Part shown: positions 1 to 7,410 of the stretch, piece by piece | How the letters are laid out: each line of letters starts with the position of its first letter | Position numbering within the stretch: position 1 is the stretch's first letter | Origin: Klebsiella pneumoniae | Lineage (GTDB): Bacteria > Myxococcota_A > UBA796 > SXON01 | DNA: 64,000 nt | Assembly: GCA_945861635.1 (NCBI GenBank) | Contig: CAMAWH010000021.1 | Span: 1 to 64,000, forward strand | Reading direction: 5' to 3' | The notes under the pieces: model-generated | The model's input: the letters and a program-made list of their open reading frames with translations, nothing else | Told to the model about the DNA's origin: nothing | Databases searched by the model: none | Position numbers and translations under genes: made by a program

Positions 1-226
1 GCCCGCGGTCGTCTTCCACGACCACGCGGATCTTGATTCCGCCGATGCCGCCCTTGGCGTTCTGTTCTTCCGTCGCAAGGTCGATTCCGTTCTTGGTCGA
101 GAGGCCGAACGTCGCTTCTGCCCCGGTCAGCGAGCCGAATTCGCCGACGACGATCTCGGGAGGTTCGGCAGTGGTGCCGCCGCTGCAGGCAGTGAGCGCA
201 AGGACGAGGGGAAGGATGAAACGCAC
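1..226 (-). CDS. Branched-chain amino acid-type ABC substrate-binding lipoprotein, N-terminal part
   Basis: Read on the minus strand from a GTG at 226, this gives 75 residues and runs off the window edge, so only the N terminus is present. It opens with a short hydrophobic signal ending in a lipobox (LTAC, lipidated Cys at residue 14) and a small Ser/Gly/Thr linker. The following stretch EIVVGEFGSLTGAEATFG and then NGIDLATEEQNAKGGIGG matches the opening of periplasmic ligand-binding proteins of the LivJ type (Peripla_BP_6), which pass amino acids or related small ligands to an ABC importer. Family assignment rests on the seen motifs; the ligand is unknown. It is divergent from the M48 gene. 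Because it lacks a stop inside the window, length and integrity cannot be judged. Confidence 0.75.
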   Translation of the reverse strand, partial: MRFILPLVLALTACSGGTTAEPPEIVVGEFGSLTGAEATFGLSTKNGIDLATEEQNAKGGIGGIKIRVVVEDDRG

Positions 227-354
227 GCGGGCTCCGGGGGCGCGCGGATTGTAGCGATCAGCGGGCGATAGTCAACGTGCGCGCGCGGCAGGACACGAGG
301 AGTCGCGGCTCCGCCACCGCCCCGTGCTACCTTCGCCGCCGCCGGAGACAAGGA

Positions 355-1617
355 ATGTTCGACGAAACGCTGCGGTCGCCCCGCGAGAAGCGCTTGTTTC
401 CGATCGCCATCACGATCTCCGTCGCTGGATGGCTGGTGATCGTGCTGGTCCTGAATATTTACCTACCGTTTGTGGCGCTGTTCATCGTCTCCGCGCACGC
501 GCTCTTCCTCGCCCACATCACCGGCCACGCCGTAAAGGTCGATGAGCGGCAACTTCCCGACATTCATCGCCGCGTCGTCCGCGCCAGCGCCGCCCTCGGC
601 GTTGATCCCCCGGAAACATACGTGATTCAAGCGGGCGGGGCGCTGAACGCGTTTGCCACCAAGCTGTTCAGCCGGCGGTACATCGTGCTCTTCAGCGATC
701 TGTTGGACGCCGCGCATGAGCACCCCGATCCCAGTCGGGCTGCGGATGCCCCTGACGAGGCCGATTTTGTCATCGCGCACGAGATCGGGCACCTCGCCGC
801 CGGGCACCTGAAGTGGAACATGTGGCTGGCACCGGCGCGGGTGCTGCCGTACCTCGGAATGGCGTGGTCGCGCGCCTGTGAGTACACCGCCGACCGGTGC
901 GGACATCGCGGTGTGGCGGACCTGAACACGTCGTCCCGGGCGATGGCGCTGCTTGCAGCCGGTGGGCGCCTTTCGCGACAGTTGGATCTCGAACAATTCG
1001 CCCAACAGCGTGACGAGACCGGCGGATTCTGGATGAGCATCGCCGAGATCAACTCGACACACCCCTTCCTGTCGAAGCGCGTGGCCGCCATCCGGGAAAT
1101 CGACGCTCCGGGGTCCGCGCCTTCCCCGAGCCGCCACATTCTTGCGTGGTTCGTCGCGCCATTTTTCAATGTGCAGACGGTCGCGTGGGTGTACATCGCC
1201 TTTGTCGTCGGTATCCTTGCCGCCATCGCCATCCCCAACTTCATCATGATGCAATTGAAGGCGAAACGCTCGGAGGTGCCGACCACCGTGGACGCGATTC
1301 GTCAGGCGGAATTGGCGTGGTTCGCCGGGAACGGGGAGTACCTGGCTTGCGGGTCCGAGGACAGCGCGAGCACCAACCTTGGTAAATTGCCGCAGCCGCT
1401 CGCCGACGCAACGGCCGCCTGTTTCCGGCGGCTGGGGTGGGAGCCGAAGGGCGATCTGCGAGGTGGATACTGGGTGGACGTCGGCGAACGAGACGACGGT
1501 ACGGCCGGGTTCGAGGTCTGGGGCGTCAGTGACGTCGATGGGGACGGAGAGCCGGCGATTTACATGGCGACCGAGGCTGATATGGCGGAAATGCAGTCCG
1601 CCGAGGACCTGTACTGA
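355..1617 (+). CDS. M48 family metalloprotease with C-terminal type IV pilin-like domain
   Basis: Predicted 420-residue membrane metalloprotease. ATG at 355 is chosen because GGAG lies 8 bases upstream and the residues before it are Arg-rich non-protein-like sequence. Two hydrophobic segments near residues 15-60 precede an M48 (HtpX/Ste24-like) domain with HEIGH at residues 142-146 and the third zinc ligand candidate Glu176 in EYTADR. From about residue 280 the character changes: a last hydrophobic helix reads GILAAIAIPNF, followed by a Lys/Ala-rich helix and a 100-residue domain ending in LGWEPKGD and SDVDGDGEPA, which is how myxobacterial type IV pilins look. The prepilin cleavage site and Glu5 are not there, so this is probably a pilin-like periplasmic domain anchored by its helix rather than an exported pilin. 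Function of the fusion is unknown. Confidence 0.85.
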   Translation: MFDETLRSPREKRLFPIAITISVAGWLVIVLVLNIYLPFVALFIVSAHALFLAHITGHAVKVDERQLPDIHRRVVRASAALGVDPPETYVIQAGGALNAFATKLFSRRYIVLFSDLLDAAHEHPDPSRAADAPDEADFVIAHEIGHLAAGHLKWNMWLAPARVLPYLGMAWSRACEYTADRCGHRGVADLNTSSRAMALLAAGGRLSRQLDLEQFAQQRDETGGFWMSIAEINSTHPFLSKRVAAIREIDAPGSAPSPSRHILAWFVAPFFNVQTVAWVYIAFVVGILAAIAIPNFIMMQLKAKRSEVPTTVDAIRQAELAWFAGNGEYLACGSEDSASTNLGKLPQPLADATAACFRRLGWEPKGDLRGGYWVDVGERDDGTAGFEVWGVSDVDGDGEPAIYMATEADMAEMQSAEDLY

Positions 1618-1618
1618 C

Positions 1619-2512
1619 GTGCTCGCCCCTACGTTACGCTCGCCGAAAGAGAAACGGCTTTTGCCGTGGATGGTCGTCGCCGCCGTGATGGGGTGGGCGG
1701 TGGGCCTGCTCTACGTCATCGTCTACGCGCCATGCATCGCCATTGCGCTCATCGCAATGCCGGCGTTGGCGCTGGCGAGTATTCGCGGCAACGGCGTCCG
1801 CGTGAGTGCTGCGCAGCTCCCCGACATCCATCGGCGCGTGCACGCGGCGACGCAGCGGCTCGGGCTCGCGGAGGCTCCGCAGGCCTGGGTGATTCAGAGC
1901 GGTGGCGTCATCGAGAGCTTCGTGACCTGGGTCCTCGGAAAGAATCACGTCGTTATCACCTCGGGAATGGTCGATGCGGTTGCGCGGCTGGCGCCAACGG
2001 AGGGGCCCGACGAGCTGGATTTCCTGATCGGCCGGCAGGTCGGCCGGTTGGCCGCCAATCAGATCTTTGCGCGCCTCCTGCTCCTCCCCGGAACGTTCAT
2101 GCCGTGGATCGGGCCCGCGTGGGACAGGGCGATGGTGTACACGGCCGATCGCTGCGGGCACGCCGTCACCGGCAGCGTGGACGTTTCCTGTCGCGCGCTT
2201 GCCTTGGGCGCGACAGGCGGCCGCCTTGCTGCGAACGTGGATCTGCCGCGGTTGGCGGAGCAGGAGCGCGAAGCGAGCACCTTCTGGCTGGCTGTCGCCG
2301 AGATCAACGCCGGCCAGCCGTTCCTTTCGCGTCGTGTTGCGGCCTTGCGCGAAGGGGTGGAGCCGGGGAGCGCGCCGACGACACCCCGTGCATGGTGGGC
2401 GTACGCCATCGCACCACTGTTCTCGTGGTACGCCGTGTTTTTTGCCTACATCGGCGTGTTCTGTTGCTGCAGTCCGATCTTGTCGGTGATGTTGGCGATG
2501 CTAGAGGGGTAG
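1619..2512 (+). CDS. Catalytically dead M48 protease paralogue
   Basis: Predicted 297 residues starting at a GTG one base after the stop of the preceding M48 gene, so very likely co-translated with it. It aligns throughout with its neighbour: LRSPKEKRLLP at the start, QLPDIHRRV, then the protease core. The zinc site is lost: HEIGH is replaced by RQVGR (residues 139-143) and EYTADR by VYTADR, so both His, the catalytic Glu and the third ligand are gone together. Surrounding sequence remains conserved, which argues for a retained non-catalytic role, for example a partner or regulator of the active protease, rather than decay. It ends after a last hydrophobic segment and lacks the pilin-like domain. 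Role is inference only. Confidence 0.8.
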   Translation: MLAPTLRSPKEKRLLPWMVVAAVMGWAVGLLYVIVYAPCIAIALIAMPALALASIRGNGVRVSAAQLPDIHRRVHAATQRLGLAEAPQAWVIQSGGVIESFVTWVLGKNHVVITSGMVDAVARLAPTEGPDELDFLIGRQVGRLAANQIFARLLLLPGTFMPWIGPAWDRAMVYTADRCGHAVTGSVDVSCRALALGATGGRLAANVDLPRLAEQEREASTFWLAVAEINAGQPFLSRRVAALREGVEPGSAPTTPRAWWAYAIAPLFSWYAVFFAYIGVFCCCSPILSVMLAMLEG

Positions 2513-2545
2513 GGCCGGCGCCCGCGGTAGGACGCGCGCCGCCGA

Positions 2546-3847
2546 CTACTTCATCGCGCTTTTGATCCCGGCGATCAACGAACCGGCGATGGACTGGCTC
2601 GCGGCGGCCTCTTTCTGTGCTTTCACCGTGCTTTCCAGGTAGGCAGCGCAATCGTCCACGGCGTCGGTGGACACCAATCCCAGCGCGGCACCGCGATTGG
2701 CGGCAAGGCTGGCGTTGAGGCAGGAGGAAGCGATGTTCGGCGGTGCCGAGAGTCGCCACGCTGCCGCGGCATCGGCGTCGGAAGCGGACTCTGCCCACGT
2801 CGCGAAGGCATCGATGTCGACCTTCTGCTTCGGCGAAAGCACGGCCGTGCCGTCGACCTCTGCCGTGAGCGAAAACTCTCCGGTTTGATTTCCACCTGTT
2901 CCGCGTACGACCACAACGATATCGGCATCCTCGTTGATCCGTGTAACGACGCGTGAGGTGCGCGCTCGCCAATCATCATTCGCGTCGAGGATGCGCCCGC
3001 ACGTTGCGTCGTAGAGGAACAGCACGGTGTCGAACGCTTTGGAGGATGCGAAAACCGTGAGGGTCTCCCCGGCAAAAACGTGGAGGCCGTATGCAACCGG
3101 CGTGCCCGCGGCCGAGTCCTTCGTGTCCCCGGGCACCTCGAATGCCGCCGTCGCCACCACGCTCTGGCACGTGCTCGCCACAAGCGGATCGAGCGTTACC
3201 GGCTGCCGAACCGGTGTTTCCGCCACGCGCTTGCGGGCGCGCGCGGCGGCTTCCGTCAGTGAGTCGCGGTATTCGACGCCTTCCCGCACCGGCGTCGAGA
3301 AGGTCGAGCACTGCGCCCCGCTGAGGCCGGCGAGGTCGGTCGCGTATCGGTCCGCGCGAGCAGCGACACATGCGGGAAGATCAAAGTCCACATTCCAGAC
3401 GTGGGCCTCCGCGACCAGCGCCTGTCGTGACTCGGCCGTGCGCCGCGTCGTCTCGATGCGCGGCGCCGTCAGGTCCCCGGCGCCGTAGTGAGCCATCGTG
3501 GTGCTGCGTGCCCATCGTGTCGCCGCCGACAACGCTGCTGCTGCGTCGGCCGGCTTCTCGCAGTCGTACGCGGAGCCCGGCGCGTAGCCCCAGCGCTGCT
3601 CTCCCGCCAGCATTCCTCCTTTTGGCAGGGTGAACTTCACCTGGCACCGCTTCGTCCGCGTCAACGCCGCCAGATCGACGACCAGCGCCTCATCCGCCGC
3701 AAAGTGGATGCCTGCGAACAACGTCGCCCCGGCGTCGCGGACGGCGCTGAGATCGGACACGGTATCCATCGCCCCCGTCACCTCCAGATAGCCATCCGGC
3801 GTCGGCGAGGAACAGGCAAAAACGAAAAAAATGGGGCTCACAAACAT
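2546..3847 (-). CDS. Lipoprotein with bacterial pre-peptidase C-terminal-like domain
   Basis: 433-residue predicted lipoprotein. The ATG at 3847 is chosen because it places a hydrophobic signal and lipobox (FVFAC, Cys12) at the N terminus; the frame is open further upstream but there encodes Arg-rich sequence. Roughly residues 224-330 look like a PPC-type beta-sandwich: a VFAGETLTVFAS segment, LYDATCGRILDANDDW, and a closing GEFSLTAEVDG. Such domains occur in secreted proteins and usually bind or shield partners rather than catalyse. The rest has no family I can name. It lies on the same strand as the next lipoprotein, separated by about 60 bases, so the two could be co-transcribed. Confidence 0.65.
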   Translation of the reverse strand: MFVSPIFFVFACSSPTPDGYLEVTGAMDTVSDLSAVRDAGATLFAGIHFAADEALVVDLAALTRTKRCQVKFTLPKGGMLAGEQRWGYAPGSAYDCEKPADAAAALSAATRWARSTTMAHYGAGDLTAPRIETTRRTAESRQALVAEAHVWNVDFDLPACVAARADRYATDLAGLSGAQCSTFSTPVREGVEYRDSLTEAAARARKRVAETPVRQPVTLDPLVASTCQSVVATAAFEVPGDTKDSAAGTPVAYGLHVFAGETLTVFASSKAFDTVLFLYDATCGRILDANDDWRARTSRVVTRINEDADIVVVVRGTGGNQTGEFSLTAEVDGTAVLSPKQKVDIDAFATWAESASDADAAAAWRLSAPPNIASSCLNASLAANRGAALGLVSTDAVDDCAAYLESTVKAQKEAAASQSIAGSLIAGIKSAMK

Positions 3848-3908
3848 GATCGCGTCACGCCTCGGTCGGGTGGCCGAGGCTACCACACGTTGATTGCGTC
3901 GGAGTCCG

Positions 3909-5006
3909 TTACTCTGCCATCGCGCGAAGGAGTTCTCCTTCGATCTCGAACGTTTCCATTCCCGTGCCGTCGTCGGCCAACATTCCGTCGGCACCGACTT
4001 GCGCCTGCGCGTGGTTCTGCACGCCCTGCGCAAGCGGGCTCTCCCGGCGTTTCAGCGCAAGAAGTCCGTAGGCCGTGCCTTGGTGCGGCCCGTCGTCGGT
4101 TGAGCCATTGGTGACGCTCCCGTCGGCGTGGACGAGCAGGGCCAATTCCGCATCCAGCGTCGCCAGCAGCGCCTCGGGCACGTCGGGGCAATCGGTGAGC
4201 ACGTACAGCGGCATGGAAATGGAAAGGTCGCCCCAGAACAGCGAACGATTGGCGTTCCAAGCCGGGAGAAACGTGCTGTTCAGGTGCGACTGCAACGCCT
4301 GGCAAGCCTCCGCGTGCTGGTCTGCAAATCCGGGTGAAATCGCAGCCATGTCGTGCAGCGCTTCCGTCAGGAGCGCCAGATCCCATGGAATCAACCCTGC
4401 GTTTCCTGCGCGGCGGTCGATGTTGTGCTGGACCCATCCATCCATCCGGGTCTCGTCGGCCGTGCCGAAGCGTTCGTCGCGATTCGTGATCAGCGCGTCC
4501 AACGCGCCTTCTGCGGCGGCCTGCAACGCCGGGTCCGGGTTGCGCTCAAGCTCGCGGGCGATCAGCGTCCAACTCGGCGACGACAGCAGGTTCGCGTCGT
4601 CGAGCGGATTCGCCTGAAGCGCGGCGAACTTGCCTGCGAAGTAGGCGACAGCGTCGTCGTGGGCGTCCTGCCACCCGGCGTTGGCGCCGAGCCGGTCGAT
4701 CGTCGGCCGCAACCCGAGCGCCGCGATTCCCGTGATGTTTTGGAAACCGGTTTCGCTGGGGGTCAGGTCGGCCGTATGCGCCCGCTGCCAATCCCACGAC
4801 CCGTCGTCGTTCTGGGTTGCGGCCATGCGGTCGGCAAGGCGCGCGAGGGCGTCGGAGTCGATCTCCCCGTCCTCCCCCGAATCGGTGGCGAGTGCCGCCG
4901 TATCGGCGTCGATGTGGCCGACCGCCCCGCCGTCCTGTGGCGCGTTGGGGGCCAGGCTCCCGGTGACGACAACGCAGCCCTGCGCAAGGATCCCGAAGAG
5001 TGACAT
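3909..5006 (-). CDS. Secreted lipoprotein-like protein with alpha/alpha-toroid (terpene cyclase/prenyltransferase-like) fold
   Basis: 365 residues from ATG at 5006. A short hydrophobic start (residues 1-18, with Cys in AQGC as a weak lipobox) is followed by an acidic D/G/S/T linker around residues 25-50, the style of surface lipoproteins in this window. The body contains a QW-like motif (TQNDDGSWDW near residue 70), GFQNITGIAALGLR, and a late GPHQGTAYGLLAL, which resemble the repeated helices of squalene cyclase/prenyltransferase-like toroids. No DXDD cyclase motif is visible, so a catalytic terpene cyclase is unlikely; a binding or structural role, or a glycan-related enzyme of similar fold, is possible. 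Fold assignment is inference. Confidence 0.55.
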   Translation of the reverse strand: MSLFGILAQGCVVVTGSLAPNAPQDGGAVGHIDADTAALATDSGEDGEIDSDALARLADRMAATQNDDGSWDWQRAHTADLTPSETGFQNITGIAALGLRPTIDRLGANAGWQDAHDDAVAYFAGKFAALQANPLDDANLLSSPSWTLIARELERNPDPALQAAAEGALDALITNRDERFGTADETRMDGWVQHNIDRRAGNAGLIPWDLALLTEALHDMAAISPGFADQHAEACQALQSHLNSTFLPAWNANRSLFWGDLSISMPLYVLTDCPDVPEALLATLDAELALLVHADGSVTNGSTDDGPHQGTAYGLLALKRRESPLAQGVQNHAQAQVGADGMLADDGTGMETFEIEGELLRAMAE

Positions 5007-5126
5007 CCAGAGATGCTCCCGCAAATCGTGGTCGCAAACAAGGGTCGGCGACGAAACACGTCGTCTTTGCAACGTTTTTTGGGCGTTCAGTGCCTGAACG
5101 CGCCGGTACGTCGGGTCCGACGCCCC

Positions 5127-5598
5127 CTACTTCTTTTTCTTGCTGTTCCCGCGCTTGATTCCCTTCGCCATGTCTTTCGTCGTATCGCCGATAGGCTTCA
5201 TGTTGTCGCCCATGAAGTTGTACTCCGAGATTCCCGCGACGCCGTCGTCCTCGCGCGCGTTGATTGTGGTCGTCTCGCCAGGCATCGACGGATGCCGCGG
5301 ACTGCCCTTTCTGGCGCCCGCCGAGGGCCTTTGACTTCGTGTTGTGTCCCGGCGTTAGCCCGGCGACGTACTTCCCGGCCAGAGACTTGCCATGCGCACC
5401 GAGCTTCGCAAGTCCATCCACCGCAGCGTCGGCCCGCGCGGCCGCGACTTCAGCGCCCGCCTTGCCGCCTGCCGCTGCCGGATATTCCTCGCGGACGGCC
5501 GATCCGCTCGCCGCTTCTGCGCTCGCCGCGTTGGAGGCGGCGGAGCGTGGGGAGGCGCCGGTACGCGCGCCGGAATGGACGACGCTGCGTGGGGCCAT
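5127..5598 (-). pseudogene. Small Ala/Lys-rich gene interrupted by a frameshift
   Basis: Two minus-strand frames each show gene-like codon use in complementary halves. From an ATG at 5598 one frame encodes an Ala-rich helix and GLAKLGAHGKSLAGKYVAGL down to about position 5290, with GC-rich third positions; it then degrades. Directly there the neighbouring frame becomes gene-like and continues PGETTTINAREDDGVAGISE to a Lys-rich end (RGNSKKKK) and a TAG at 5127-5129. Joining them needs removal of one base near 5285-5300. Either this is a broken gene, a sequencing error, or two genes of which the second (52 residues, ATG at 5285) stands alone. I do not recognise the protein. Confidence 0.45.
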
Positions 5599-5682
5599 TC
5601 CGGAAGGGGCGTGCTTCCGTAGTGGGCCACAAATCCCTCGTCGCTGGCGCGCGCGGTGGCTATCGATTAGCAGCGCGCGCGC

Positions 5683-5759
5683 GGCTTCGTAGCTCAGCTG
5701 GTTAGAGCACGCGGTTCATACCCGCGGTGTCGTCTGTTCAATTCAGACCGAAGCCACCA
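5683..5759 (+). tRNA. tRNA-Met (CAT), elongator type
   Basis: 77 bases fold into a complete cloverleaf: acceptor GGCTTCG/CGAAGCC, D-stem GCTC/GAGC, anticodon stem CGCGG/CCGCG with loop TTCATAC (anticodon CAT), T-stem GTCTG/CAGAC with TTCAATT, then A73 and an encoded CCA. The fully paired G1-C72 end argues against an initiator. A CAT anticodon could also be tRNA-Ile2 after lysidine modification, but the body looks like elongator Met. Confidence 0.95.
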
Positions 5760-5771
5760 TTTACGGTCGTG

Positions 5772-5806
5772 GGAGTCCGCCCCTTATTTATCCGGGTGGA
5801 CTCCCC
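5772..5806. terminator. Inverted repeat between tRNA-Met and the convergent dehydratase gene
   Basis: GGGAGTCCGCCC (5772-5783) pairs with GGGTGGACTCCC (5795-5806) over 12 positions with one G-T pair, separated by an AT-rich 11-base loop. It lies between convergent units, which suits a bidirectional terminator, but there is no T-run after either arm, so it may be Rho-assisted or an RNA-processing signal. Confidence 0.5.
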
Positions 5807-5815
5807 CGCCGAACC

Positions 5816-7375
5816 TTAGGAAACCGCCGCAGCCAGGTTGGCCGCCACGCCCGCAAACTTGTGGCTCGGGCGGATGAACGGGCTGCGCCATCGGCGGCTT
5901 CCCGCCACGCGCGCCTTGAACGTGGCTTCGTCGAGTCCCGCGGCGGCCAACGTCTCCTCAAGGTCCGTCCTCGCCTTCTGGCGCGCCTTGAACAGCATCA
6001 TCTGCACGCGCGATTGCACATTGACCTTGCCATCCCCCGTGGTTTCAATCGGCAGGAAAATGGCCTCCGGGTAGAGCCCGACGACAATCGCCTGAACGCC
6101 GTCCGAAACTCCGCTCGACGGCATGCACCCAAACGGCTTCACGGAAATGGTCATGTGGTTGACCTTGTCTTCCACGAAATGGATGAGCTTGCCGACTTCC
6201 ATGTGGCCTTCACCGCCACGGACGTTGTTGTCGTAGTGGGGCTTGGCCAACTCGGCGACGTGATCCATGTCCGGCAGCGGGTAGTTGTGCAGTCCAACAA
6301 TATTCGCGTACGTCTGGAACGTGCCGCGAATGGCAGCCTCGCCGGCCTTGAGCATCCACAGCTTCTTCGTGGGGTCCTTCCCTTCGAGGCCCTTGCGGCC
6401 GGCGTCGTCTTCCTTGAGCGTCATGCGCTGAAGCGTGTCGTGCCGATTTTCCCAGACCATGAACAACAACCAATTGGTCACGCCCTGGATGTCAACTTCT
6501 GCGCCTTCCTGCTCAAGGAAACGCTGGAGGCCGTAATTTCCGTCCCCTTCCGTGGTCATGGCCCAGAATTCGCCGATGATGGAAACAAGCGGCTTCGGCT
6601 GCGTGCGATCCAACTTGACCTTGCCCAGGACGCGGCGACACTTCGCGAGCGCCACAAGAATGCTCGATTGCGTCTCGAAACAATGCGCAAGAATCCGCTT
6701 GCTCTCCGTCAGCGCAACATCGGTTGCACCTTCGCTGACTTCGTACGGACGCATGCGGTAGCCGATGAGATTGATGACGTCCCCCGCGATGATCGCGCGC
6801 ACGACGGCGAGGCAGAACGCCTGATCGATGACCAGGCCGATGTCTTCACCGGTCGCCTGCTTCATGCCACCCTGCTGCTGGAAAAGCACGACGCGGAATC
6901 CGTCAAAGCCGGCATCCCGCAGGGCCTTCCGGTATTCCGTGACGTACATCCCGAAGCGGCAGGGCCCGCAGGCGCCGGCCGTCACGAAAATGAAGTCCTT
7001 GAGGATGGATTCCGTGCTCAGCCCCTTGACGTCCCGAAGCGTGACGAGGTGCTTCACGAGATTTCCGACGGTGAAATACGTGGGATTGCATTGCCCGCGA
7101 TTTCCGAATTCCTTTCCAAACGAAAGCGCGGCCTGGTCCGGGCAGTCCAGCAGATCCACGTGGTAGCCGAGACCCTTCAAGGCTGCGCAAACCATGGCGT
7201 CATGCGCCATGGTGAGGCCGCTGACGAGCAGCGTCGTGTGCGCAACATCGCCCGACTTGAACTCGTTGTTCGAGTGAATCGGCTCCACCCACTGCTCACG
7301 GGTGAGGCCCATTTTCTTCGATTCGTCTTCGGCAAATTTGGCGAGTTCGGCTTCGATGTCAATGTCTTCGTTCAT
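5816..7375 (-). CDS. COG3581-type 2-hydroxyacyl-CoA dehydratase-like / CoA-activase-associated protein
   Basis: 519 residues from ATG at 7375, 35 bases after the stop of the large activase gene and probably in one transcript with it. The protein is in the family related to the HgdB/BcrB-type [4Fe-4S] subunits of 2-hydroxyacyl-CoA dehydratases and benzoyl-CoA reductases (COG3581). Visible candidates for cluster ligands are Cys in GNRGQCNPTYF, the pair in TAGACGPCRFGMY, HCFETQSS, KCRRVLG and KPFGCMPSSG. In many genomes this protein is encoded with, or fused to, the COG1924/COG3580 activase that transfers an electron to it at the cost of ATP. Substrate is unknown for this branch. Start choice rests on the acidic N terminus; upstream in-frame sequence overlaps the neighbour and is not protein-like. 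Confidence 0.85.
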   Translation of the reverse strand: MNEDIDIEAELAKFAEDESKKMGLTREQWVEPIHSNNEFKSGDVAHTTLLVSGLTMAHDAMVCAALKGLGYHVDLLDCPDQAALSFGKEFGNRGQCNPTYFTVGNLVKHLVTLRDVKGLSTESILKDFIFVTAGACGPCRFGMYVTEYRKALRDAGFDGFRVVLFQQQGGMKQATGEDIGLVIDQAFCLAVVRAIIAGDVINLIGYRMRPYEVSEGATDVALTESKRILAHCFETQSSILVALAKCRRVLGKVKLDRTQPKPLVSIIGEFWAMTTEGDGNYGLQRFLEQEGAEVDIQGVTNWLLFMVWENRHDTLQRMTLKEDDAGRKGLEGKDPTKKLWMLKAGEAAIRGTFQTYANIVGLHNYPLPDMDHVAELAKPHYDNNVRGGEGHMEVGKLIHFVEDKVNHMTISVKPFGCMPSSGVSDGVQAIVVGLYPEAIFLPIETTGDGKVNVQSRVQMMLFKARQKARTDLEETLAAAGLDEATFKARVAGSRRWRSPFIRPSHKFAGVAANLAAAVS

Positions 7376-7410
7376 GGGAAACTCCAGTTGTTGATGTTGT
7401 TGGAAAAAAA

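Noticed and set aside
3909..5006. Squalene-hopene cyclase
   Set aside because: The QW-like motif is present but no DXDD is seen and the protein is about half the usual length with a lipoprotein-like start.
5683..5759. tRNA-Met as an integration site of a mobile element
   Set aside because: No integrase gene and no repeat of the tRNA 3' end were noticed in the neighbouring sequence.
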